Shown here: in pieces, positions 57,837 through 64,000 of the stretch
Layout: each line of letters starts with the position of its first letter
Position numbering within the stretch: position 1 is the first letter of the stretch
From: Plantactinospora mayteni
GTDB taxonomy: Bacteria > Actinomycetota > Actinomycetes > Mycobacteriales > Micromonosporaceae
Reading direction: 5' to 3'
Length of the DNA stretch: 64,000 nt
Assembly (NCBI RefSeq): GCF_016862935.1
Contig: NZ_BONX01000031.1
Span: forward strand, 62,001 to 126,000
Position numbers and translations under genes: made by a program
The notes under the pieces: generated by a model
The model's input: only the letters and a program-made list of their open reading frames with translations
What the model was told of the DNA's origin: nothing
The model's database searches: none

Positions 57837-60032
57837 ATGGCGACCCTCCTCTACCGACTAGGCCGGGCATCGTTCCGGCGCCGCCGGCTCGTGGTGGTCC
57901 TCTGGCTCGTCCTGCTGGCCGCGCTCGGCGGGGCAGCGGTGGCGTTCATGGGCCCGACCTCGACCAACTTCTCGATCCCGGGTACCGAGTCGCAGCGGGC
58001 GATCGACGCGCTGAAGCGGGAGTTCCCCGAGGCGAGCGGCGCGACCGGCACCATCGTGGTGGCCGCGCCCGAAGGCCAGCAACTCGGCACCCCGGACCGC
58101 CGGGCGGCAGTGACCGAGCTGGTACGCGAGGCCGGCACCCTGCCCGGTGTGGTCGGCGCGCTCGACCCGTTCACCACCGGGGCGCTCTCCCAGGACGGCC
58201 GGCACGCGCTCGTGCAGGTCCAGTTCGCCGAGCAGGCCGACGAGATCACCGAGGCGCAGCGCGAGGCGTACGAGCACAGCGGCTCGGCCGCGACGGCGGC
58301 GGGGCTGCGGGTGGAACACGGTGGCGAGGTGATGTCCAGCGTGCCCGAGGTGGGCGGCACCGAGGGCATCGGCGTACTGATCGCGCTGGTCGTACTGGTC
58401 GTGACGCTCGGTTCACTGGTCGCGGCCGGGATGACGATGCTGAACGCACTGATCGGGGTCGGCGCCGGAATGGCCGGCCTCTACGCGCTCAGCAACGCCA
58501 TCGAGCTGACCAGCACCGCACCCGTACTCGCCCTGATGCTCGGCCTCGCGGTCGGGATCGACTACTCACTCTTCATCACCTCGCGCTACCGGCAGAACCT
58601 GCTGGAGGGGTTGGAACCGGAGGAGGCGGCCGGGCGGGCGATCGGCACGGCCGGCTCGGCGGTGCTCTTCGCCGGGGTCACCGTGGTCATCGCGCTCGCC
58701 GGGCTGGCCGTGGTCAGCATTCCGTTCCTGACGATCATGGGACTCGCCGCCGCCGGCACCGTCGCGGTCGCCGTACTCGTGGCGTTGACGCTGCTGCCCG
58801 CGCTGCTCGGCTTCGCCGGCCGGCGGATCCTGCCGCGCCGGCTGCGGCGCACCGCGACCGGCGCGGAGCCGGCCGCCGGCGCCGAGGGGTTCGGGTTCCG
58901 CTGGGCCCGGCTGGTCATCCGGCTGCGGGTACCGCTGATCCTGGTCGCCGTGCTCGGGCTCGGGGCGCTCGCGCTGCCCGCCGCCGACATGCGGGTCGCG
59001 CTGCCGGACCACGGCACCGCCCCGCAGGGAACGCCGCAGCGCGAGGCCGCCGACCTGATCACCGAGGGGTTCGGGCCCGGGTTCAACAACCGACTCGCGC
59101 TGGTGGTCTCCAGCGACTCGCCCGAACGGACCGGCACGGTCGCCCAGGAGGTGACCGCCGTACTCCAGGGCACCGAGAACCTGCTCGCGGTCAGCCCGCC
59201 GAACCTGAGCCGGGATCGGCTGACCGCGCTGCTGGCGGTGATCCCGACGACCGGTCCGACCGACCCGGCGACCGAAACCCTGGTGCACCAGATCCGGGAG
59301 AAGGTCGCCCCGATCGACGGGACCGCCGGCACCGAGGTGGCGCTGACCGGCCAGACGGCGGTCGGGATCGACGTCTCGGAGAAGCTCGCCGACGCGATGC
59401 CGTGGTATCTGCTGCTCGTGGTGGGCCTGTCGGTACTGCTGCTGATGCTGGTGTTCCGGTCCCTGCTGGTACCGCTGAAGGCGGCGCTGGGCTTCCTGCT
59501 CACCGTCGGGGCCACCTTCGGGCTCACCGTACTGGTCTTCCAGCAGGGTCACCTCAGTGAGCTGGTCGGGCTGGACACCCCGGGACCGCTGGTCAGCTTC
59601 CTGCCGATCCTGCTGATCGGCATCCTGTTCGGCCTGGCCATGGACTACGAGGTGTTCCTGGTCTCCCGGATGCGGGAGGACTTCGTGCACGGCGACACCC
59701 CGACCCAGGCCACCATCAACGGCATGGGGCACGGTGCCCGGGTGGTGACCGCCGCCGCGCTCATCATGACCTCGGTCTTCGCCGGCTTCGTACTGCTCGA
59801 CGACCCGGTGATCAAGTCGATGGGCTTCGCCCTCGCCATCGGGGTGGCGATCGACGCGTTCGTGGTCCGGATGACGATCGTGCCGGCGGTGATCTCGCTG
59901 CTCGGCCGGAGCGCCTGGTGGCTGCCGGGCTGGCTGTCGAAGCTGCTGCCCAACGTCGACATCGAGGGCGAACGCCTGCGCCAGCACCTCGCCACCGACC
60001 CCGAACCCGCACGGGTCCCCGCCGGGGTCTGA
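57837..60032 (+). CDS. MMPL family (RND-like) transporter
   Basis: A protein of 731 residues with about 11-12 membrane helices in two halves. Each half has a large periplasmic loop after helix 1 and the MMPL signature: FSIPGTESQRAIDALKREFPEASG in the first loop, GVDYSLFITSRYRQ-type segment (VGIDYSLFITSRYRQN) and AMDYEVFLVSRMREDF in the second. Such proteins export lipids or drugs using the proton gradient (Asp-Tyr pairs are the relay). ATG 57837 follows GAAGGA. It is controlled by the upstream TetR, probably in response to a lipid or drug. Confidence 0.92.
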   Translation: MATLLYRLGRASFRRRRLVVVLWLVLLAALGGAAVAFMGPTSTNFSIPGTESQRAIDALKREFPEASGATGTIVVAAPEGQQLGTPDRRAAVTELVREAGTLPGVVGALDPFTTGALSQDGRHALVQVQFAEQADEITEAQREAYEHSGSAATAAGLRVEHGGEVMSSVPEVGGTEGIGVLIALVVLVVTLGSLVAAGMTMLNALIGVGAGMAGLYALSNAIELTSTAPVLALMLGLAVGIDYSLFITSRYRQNLLEGLEPEEAAGRAIGTAGSAVLFAGVTVVIALAGLAVVSIPFLTIMGLAAAGTVAVAVLVALTLLPALLGFAGRRILPRRLRRTATGAEPAAGAEGFGFRWARLVIRLRVPLILVAVLGLGALALPAADMRVALPDHGTAPQGTPQREAADLITEGFGPGFNNRLALVVSSDSPERTGTVAQEVTAVLQGTENLLAVSPPNLSRDRLTALLAVIPTTGPTDPATETLVHQIREKVAPIDGTAGTEVALTGQTAVGIDVSEKLADAMPWYLLLVVGLSVLLLMLVFRSLLVPLKAALGFLLTVGATFGLTVLVFQQGHLSELVGLDTPGPLVSFLPILLIGILFGLAMDYEVFLVSRMREDFVHGDTPTQATINGMGHGARVVTAAALIMTSVFAGFVLLDDPVIKSMGFALAIGVAIDAFVVRMTIVPAVISLLGRSAWWLPGWLSKLLPNVDIEGERLRQHLATDPEPARVPAGV

Positions 60033-60047
60033 GCAACGCCCGATCGT

Positions 60048-60083
60048 GGGCTGTTACTCCCCCTCTGGGGGTAGTAGCAGCCC
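60048..60083. terminator. Hairpin after the MMPL gene
   Basis: GGGCTG-TTACT-CCCCC, loop TCT, GGGGG-TAGTAG-CAGCCC: an imperfect stem-loop with both G/C-rich arms paired. It follows the MMPL stop (60032) by 15 nt. Confidence 0.6.
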
Positions 60084-60177
60084 AGGATCCGTTTGCGGAA
60101 GCCAGCCCGCGGCCGGGGAGGGGGAGGGAGGCAAACTTTTCTCGGTCCCTGGCGTCTGAGGGGGCGGGAGGTGTGCC

Positions 60178-60702
60178 GTGGGTCGGGCGTCCGAGCGGGA
60201 ATTCACCGCGTTCGTGCACGAGCGGGGCGATGTGCTGCTCCGCGTCGCCCAGGCACTCGCCGGTGACCGCTACGCCGCCGAGGACCTGTTGCAGAACGCG
60301 CTGGCGAAGGCGTACGCCCGGTGGCCCCGGATCCGGGGCGACGCGGAGCCGTACGTCCGGCAGATCCTCTACCACGACCAGGTCTCGGTCTGGCGGCGGC
60401 GCGGGCGGCGGGCCGAGGTGCCGCATGCCGAGGTGCCGGAACCACCCGCCGCCGACACCCAGCACGACCACGACACGGCGGTCCGGATGATGCTCCGGGA
60501 CGCGCTGATGATGCTGCCACCCCGACAGCGGGCGGTACTGGTGCTGCGCTATCTGGAGGACCAGACGGTGGAGCAGACCGCCGCCGCGCTCGGCTGCCGC
60601 CCCGGCACCGTGGCCAGCCAGGCATCCCGGGCACTGAGCAAACTCCGCGAACTCGTGCCGGAGTTCGCGGAGCTGACCCAACGGGCGGAGGCGCTGCGAT
60701 GA
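60178..60702 (+). CDS. SigE-family RNA polymerase sigma factor (ECF type)
   Basis: A protein of 174 residues with region 2 (FVHERGDVLLRVAQALAGDRYAAEDLLQNALAKAYARWPRI) and region 4 (MLPPRQRAVLVLRYLEDQTVEQTAAALGCRPGTVASQASRALSKLRELV). It matches the actinobacterial SigE-like group (sometimes labelled SigM), which directs small stress regulons. GTG 60178 follows GGGAGG by 6 nt. It is followed by a membrane-anchored partner, whose gene overlaps through a duplicated start region. Confidence 0.9.
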   Translation: MGRASEREFTAFVHERGDVLLRVAQALAGDRYAAEDLLQNALAKAYARWPRIRGDAEPYVRQILYHDQVSVWRRRGRRAEVPHAEVPEPPAADTQHDHDTAVRMMLRDALMMLPPRQRAVLVLRYLEDQTVEQTAAALGCRPGTVASQASRALSKLRELVPEFAELTQRAEALR

Positions 60703-60736
60703 GCGAGCGCGCGGAGGTACTGCGATGAGCGAGCGC
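60685..60736. repeat. 26-bp tandem duplication of a translation start region
   Basis: Copies 60685-60710 and 60711-60736 differ at two bases and each contain GGAGG and an ATGA start/stop. The first copy overlaps the sigma-factor stop and the second starts the next gene. Confidence 0.9.
60699..60728 (+). CDS. 9-residue mini-ORF created by the duplication
   Basis: ATG 60699 overlaps the sigma-factor stop (ATGA) and reads MSERAEVLR, stop 60726-60728, which overlaps the next ATG (60725) in the same way. A direct result of the 26-bp duplication; likely a coupling relay rather than a functional peptide. Confidence 0.4.
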   Translation: MSERAEVLR

Positions 60737-61933
60737 GCGGATCGGCTGCTGCGGGAGGCCGTGGCCGAGTTGGCCGGTACCCCGCACCAGCCGCCGGACT
60801 TCGCGGCCACCGCCGTCGTCCAGGGGCGGCGGATGCGCCGACGCCGGCAGACGATCGCGGCGGCAGCGGCGATCGTCGCGGTCGGTGCGATCGTGGCACC
60901 GTACGTCTGGCTCCGGCCCGACCCGCAGCCACCGGCCGAGGCGATCGGCGGGCCACCGGCGGCGACCACTCCGGCGGTCACGCCGACGGGTGCGCCGTCC
61001 CCCCGGCCCACGCCCTCGGACGCCTGGCCCAACGGGCCGGTGGAGCTGCCCGGCGATGCCCTGGTGCTCAGCGCGGGCTCGACCAGACAAGGGGGCCCGA
61101 CCTGGGCTTACGACGCCACCCGGCGCCGCTATGTCAGCATCCCGGCGATCTACACCTCGGTCCGGATGGCTCCGCACCGCCCGGTGGCCGCGGTACGCCG
61201 CACCGACCGACCGACCGACGTCGGGCTGTACGACCTGGCGACCGGCAAGCCGGAGTGGTTTCGGACCGACGGCGTCGTCACGGCCATGGAGTGGTCGCCG
61301 GACGGAAGCCGACTGCTGGCCACCGTCCAGGACAAGAAGAGCGCGATCTACTCGATCGGACTGCTCATCCCCGACGACGGACCCATCCGGTACCACCCGG
61401 TAAAGACGCGTCCAATGACCTGCACCGCTCTCTGCCGCTTCACCTGGCTGCCGAACGGCCGGGAGGTGGCACTGCCGCAGGCCGACCCCGTCGTCGACCG
61501 TCCGGGGTCAGACGCGTCCCGTCGATCCGGGCTGCAACTCTTCACCGCCGACGACGGCACGCCGACCCGGTTCCTGCCGGTCCAGGGCGACGTCTCCAGT
61601 TCGGCGGCGTGGTCTCCTGACGGCTCGCTGGTGGTGGTCTCCTCGTGGTCGGGGTCATCGGCCCCGGGCACCCCGGGCCCGCCGGCCAGCGGGAAGCCGA
61701 CCGCGCAGCTCGTCTCGGCGCAGACCGGGGAGGTGGTACGGCAACTTCCGAGCGCCGACGTAACGTGGGTCACGTCCGGCCAGTTCCTCTATCTGGAAAC
61801 GGTCCAGCCCGGCCGGCTCACCGCGGTGCTGGTCGATTCGACCGGTGTCGAGCAGGAGCGGGCCGAACTCCCGCGCGAACTGCTCAGGAGCGACGACGTC
61901 ACGGTCGCGGGCATCACGGTCGCGGGCAGGTGA
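60725..61933 (+). CDS. Membrane-anchored WD40/PD40-like partner of the sigma factor
   Basis: A protein of 402 residues. About 35 cytoplasmic residues (SERADRLLREAVAELAGTPHQPPDFAATAVVQGRRMRRRR) precede one membrane helix, a Pro/Thr linker (about 68-100) and an extracytoplasmic beta-propeller-like domain with blades such as VVTAMEWSPDGSRLLATVQ and AAWSPDGSLVVVSSW. Its position directly after the sigma factor suggests an anti-sigma-like or sensor role, but no zinc anti-sigma motif is present. ATG 60725 is supported by GGAGG in the duplicated segment. Confidence 0.75.
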   Translation: MSERADRLLREAVAELAGTPHQPPDFAATAVVQGRRMRRRRQTIAAAAAIVAVGAIVAPYVWLRPDPQPPAEAIGGPPAATTPAVTPTGAPSPRPTPSDAWPNGPVELPGDALVLSAGSTRQGGPTWAYDATRRRYVSIPAIYTSVRMAPHRPVAAVRRTDRPTDVGLYDLATGKPEWFRTDGVVTAMEWSPDGSRLLATVQDKKSAIYSIGLLIPDDGPIRYHPVKTRPMTCTALCRFTWLPNGREVALPQADPVVDRPGSDASRRSGLQLFTADDGTPTRFLPVQGDVSSSAAWSPDGSLVVVSSWSGSSAPGTPGPPASGKPTAQLVSAQTGEVVRQLPSADVTWVTSGQFLYLETVQPGRLTAVLVDSTGVEQERAELPRELLRSDDVTVAGITVAGR

Positions 61934-62232
61934 TCGTCGGGTAACGATCCGGTACGCAGCACGCCGGAACCGGGAAGTTTTGCCCCCATTCGGGACTGCG
62001 AACGGCTAGTGTCGCACGGACGTCCGGCCGGGGTGGGTGCGGTGAACCAGGCCCCGATCCGCTGCCCACCGGCCGGCGTCCGAGCCTTCCCGACCGGGGG
62101 TCCAAGCCGTCCCGATCGGGGACCGCCGCATCGGATCCGGCGCCTCCGACCGACACCGTCCAATCTGGATTCACCTGCCGGGACGCAGGCACGGTCAACT
62201 CACGGGTTGCCCGGGCAGGTTACCTTTCAGTC
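61934..62232. other. Intergenic region before nfeD
   Basis: 299 bp with no gene. It ends in GGTTACCTTTCAGTCGTG, where a TACCTT box lies 6 nt before the nfeD GTG, consistent with a leaderless promoter. Confidence 0.4.
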
Positions 62233-62745
62233 GTGGCAGCGGGGACTCTGATCTTCCTCATCATCGGCGGCGCCGGAGTCGCGGTGCTGGTGCTCGCCCT
62301 GCTCGGCACCGAGTTGGCGCACATCGGCAACCCGAACATCGACGGCCCGATCAGCCTGGAGACGATCGCCGGGTTCGCCGGCGTACTCGGCTTCGGCGGG
62401 GCCATCGCCAACGAGGTACTCGGCGGGCGTACCCTCGGCCAGGTCGTCGCCGCCGCTGGCCTGGGCGCGCTGGCGGCGCTGCCGGCCGGCTGGCTCGCGG
62501 CCCGGCTCTCCCGGGCGGCCCGCAACATGCGGACCGACGCCACCCCGACCCGCAACGACCTGGTCGGGGCCCTCGGGGTGGTGGTCACCCCGATCCCCGA
62601 CGCCGGCTATGGCGAGGTGCGGGTCCGGGTGGGTGGCCAGCCGGTGAAACTCAACGCCCGAGCCGAGCGACCGATAGCGCTCGGCGCGCAGATCTTCGTC
62701 GTCGAGGCGCTGACCGAAACCAGCGTCCTCGTCGAGACCTACTGA
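62233..62745 (+). CDS. NfeD-like membrane protein
   Basis: A protein of 170 residues: two membrane segments (LIFLIIGGAGVAVLVLALLG and VVAAAGLGALAALPAGWLA) and a C-terminal OB-fold with LVGALGVVVTPIPDAGYGEVRVRV, LNARAERPIALGAQIFVVEAL. NfeD proteins work with flotillin/stomatin in membrane microdomains or quality control. GTG 62233 is chosen by leaderless spacing. The flotillin gene follows after 133 nt. Confidence 0.83.
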   Translation: MAAGTLIFLIIGGAGVAVLVLALLGTELAHIGNPNIDGPISLETIAGFAGVLGFGGAIANEVLGGRTLGQVVAAAGLGALAALPAGWLAARLSRAARNMRTDATPTRNDLVGALGVVVTPIPDAGYGEVRVRVGGQPVKLNARAERPIALGAQIFVVEALTETSVLVETY

Positions 62746-62878
62746 CCCCGGGCCGGTCCGCCCGCCGAGCGCCACCGCCCGGACACCGGCGCCACCCACC
62801 CGGTACACCCGTCCACCACCCACGAACCCCGACAGTCGACCGCGCACGTCAAACCCCCAATCCGAAACGGACGGTGCA

Positions 62879-64000
62879 ATGCTGATCCTCATCGCCATCG
62901 GCGGAGCAGTGCTCCTGGCCCTCATCCTCGTCATGTTCGTGCTCTCCCGGATCAAGGTCGCCGGGCCGAACGAGGCATTCATCGTCACCGGCCGCAAGGG
63001 CCGTACGACGCAGAGCGCCGACGGCAGCCGCTCCACCGACATGTCCGGGCAGAAGGTCGTACTCGGCGCCTCGGTCTTCGTCCTGCCGGTGGTGCAGAAG
63101 CTCCAGTCGCTCGACCTGTCCAGCCGGCGGATCGACGTCAGCATCAAGGGCGCGGTCAGCAAGCAGGGCATCCGGGCCGAGCTGCACGGCGTCGCGATCG
63201 TCAAGGTCGGCGGTACCGAGGACGCGATCCGCGCGGCGGCGCAGCGGTTCCTGCACCAGCAGGACGAGATCGAGAGCTTCACCCGCGAGGTACTGGCCGG
63301 TGCGCTCCGCTCGATCGTCGGCCGGCTCACCGTCGAGGAGATCATCCGGGACCGGGCGGCCTTCGCCAGCGCGGTCGCCGAGGAGGCCGAGCACTCGATG
63401 ACCAACCAGGGTCTGGTGCTCGACACCTTCCAACTCCAGGACATCCTGGCCGAGGGCTCCTACCTCCAGGACCTCGGCCGGCCCGAGGCGGCCCGGGTGC
63501 TCAAGGACGCGGCCATCGCCGAGGCGCGGGCCCGGCAGGTCGCCGAGACGGAGCGGCTGCTCGCCGAGGAGGCGATCGCCGAGGCGAACCGGAACCTGGC
63601 GCTGAAGCAGGCCGGCATCCAGGCCGAGATCGACGCGGCCAAGGCCAAGTCCGCCGCCGCCGGCCCGCTGGCCCAGGCCGAGCGGGACCAGGCGATCCTG
63701 ACCGAGCAGCAGAAGGTCGCCGAGCGCAACGCCGAGCTGAAGCAGCGCCAGCTCGACACCGAGGTCCGCAAGCCGGCCGACGCGGCCCGGTACAAGGTGG
63801 AGCAGGAGGCCGAGGCGTCCCGCAACGCGGCGGTGCTGGGCGCCGACGCCGAGCGGCAAGCCACCATCGCCGCCGCACAGGCGCACGCCGAGCAGGCCCG
63901 ACTGACCGGTGAGGGCGAGCGGGCCCGCCGGGCGGCCCTGGCCGAGGCGAACGCGATCGAGGGTGCCAAGGAGGGTGAGGCCGAGCAGCGCCGGCGTACC
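62879..64000 (+). CDS. Flotillin family protein (C-terminal part outside window)
   Basis: 374 codons to the window edge, no stop. A membrane hairpin (LILIAIGGAVLLALILVMFVLS) is followed by an SPFH/band-7 domain (IVTGRKGRTTQSADGSRS, VVLGASVFVLPVVQKLQSLDL, IDVSIKGAVSKQGIRAELHGVAIVKVGG) and a long coiled-coil rich in Ala/Glu/Arg (ARARQVAETERLLAEEAIAEANRN, NAELKQRQLDTEVRKPAD), as in flotillins. These scaffold membrane microdomains. ATG 62879 is the first plausible start; its ribosome site is weak. Paired with the NfeD gene upstream. Confidence 0.92.
   Translation, partial: MLILIAIGGAVLLALILVMFVLSRIKVAGPNEAFIVTGRKGRTTQSADGSRSTDMSGQKVVLGASVFVLPVVQKLQSLDLSSRRIDVSIKGAVSKQGIRAELHGVAIVKVGGTEDAIRAAAQRFLHQQDEIESFTREVLAGALRSIVGRLTVEEIIRDRAAFASAVAEEAEHSMTNQGLVLDTFQLQDILAEGSYLQDLGRPEAARVLKDAAIAEARARQVAETERLLAEEAIAEANRNLALKQAGIQAEIDAAKAKSAAAGPLAQAERDQAILTEQQKVAERNAELKQRQLDTEVRKPADAARYKVEQEAEASRNAAVLGADAERQATIAAAQAHAEQARLTGEGERARRAALAEANAIEGAKEGEAEQRRRT

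Overview
This is high-GC (about 70 percent or more by eye) actinobacterial chromosome. Gene content and style point to Micromonosporaceae (Micromonospora, Plantactinospora or a relative). The signs are an rpsF-ssb-rpsR-rplI-dnaB block, a class A PBP / DUF5318 / PadR / ino1 block, XRE-DUF397 and LppU/SCO3897-type proteins, SigE-family sigma factors, frequent GTG and TTG starts, and apparently leaderless promoters of the form TANNNT-N6/7-start. Replication and ribosomal genes, plus a perfect DnaA box upstream of dnaB, suggest the oriC-proximal part of the chromosome. I see no prophage, insertion sequence, CRISPR array, tRNA or rRNA.

Layout. 0-2.5 kb: a partial esterase lipoprotein divergent from a PadR regulator across a canonical PadR box, then an MFS exporter behind a short leader ORF and hairpin. 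2.5-6.8 kb: DUF6457 and mobA divergent from fdhD, then SnoaL-like, DUF4192 and hypothetical genes. 7.0-9.8 kb: a frameshifted XRE regulator with DUF397, a lone PemK/MazF toxin, a GNAT enzyme and a fructosamine-kinase-like protein. 9.8-16 kb: moaA-moaD, a metallophosphoesterase, and a 1093-residue fusion of an EndoQ-type PHP nuclease to a UvrD-type helicase. 16-24.8 kb: prepilin peptidase/EamA, two LppU-like envelope proteins, an AAA ATPase behind a palindromic operator, GNAT, DoxX and a GT87-type mannosyltransferase. 24.9-27.8 kb: moaE-moeA-mogA-moaC. 28-31.5 kb: a three-gene ABC transporter operon followed by about 0.9 kb of decayed sequence with a SARP remnant. 31.5-38.9 kb: a GGDEF-EAL protein, tandem repeats, a GT-C-like protein, a crcB pair, a phosphoribosyltransferase, a zinc-ribbon protein and an MDMPI-fold enzyme. 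38.9-45.9 kb: dnaB, a large disordered membrane protein, then rplI-rpsR-ssb-rpsF. 46-50.6 kb: deoxyribonuclease IV and two large glycosyltransferase-like membrane proteins. 50.8-56.3 kb: class A PBP, DUF5318, PadR, inositol-3-phosphate synthase. 56.5-64 kb: ogt, a TetR-MMPL pair with a double operator, an ECF SigE-family sigma factor with a partner, and NfeD-flotillin.

How the parts work together. Molybdenum cofactor synthesis is nearly complete but split over three loci (moaA/moaD; moaE/moeA/mogA/moaC; mobA/DUF6457/fdhD), with no molybdoenzyme in the window. DNA maintenance is well represented: DnaB, SSB, the EndoQ-helicase fusion, endonuclease IV and Ogt. Envelope functions include the PBP, GT-C enzymes, LppU-like proteins, inositol phosphate synthesis and flotillin-NfeD.

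The strongest leads are the EndoQ-helicase fusion, the leader-peptide/hairpin element before the MFS exporter, a zinc-ligand-free S18 in the main ribosomal operon, a 26-bp duplication that created a 9-codon coupling ORF after the sigma factor, and short tandem-repeat expansions at the N-termini of MobA, MoaE and the EamA transporter.
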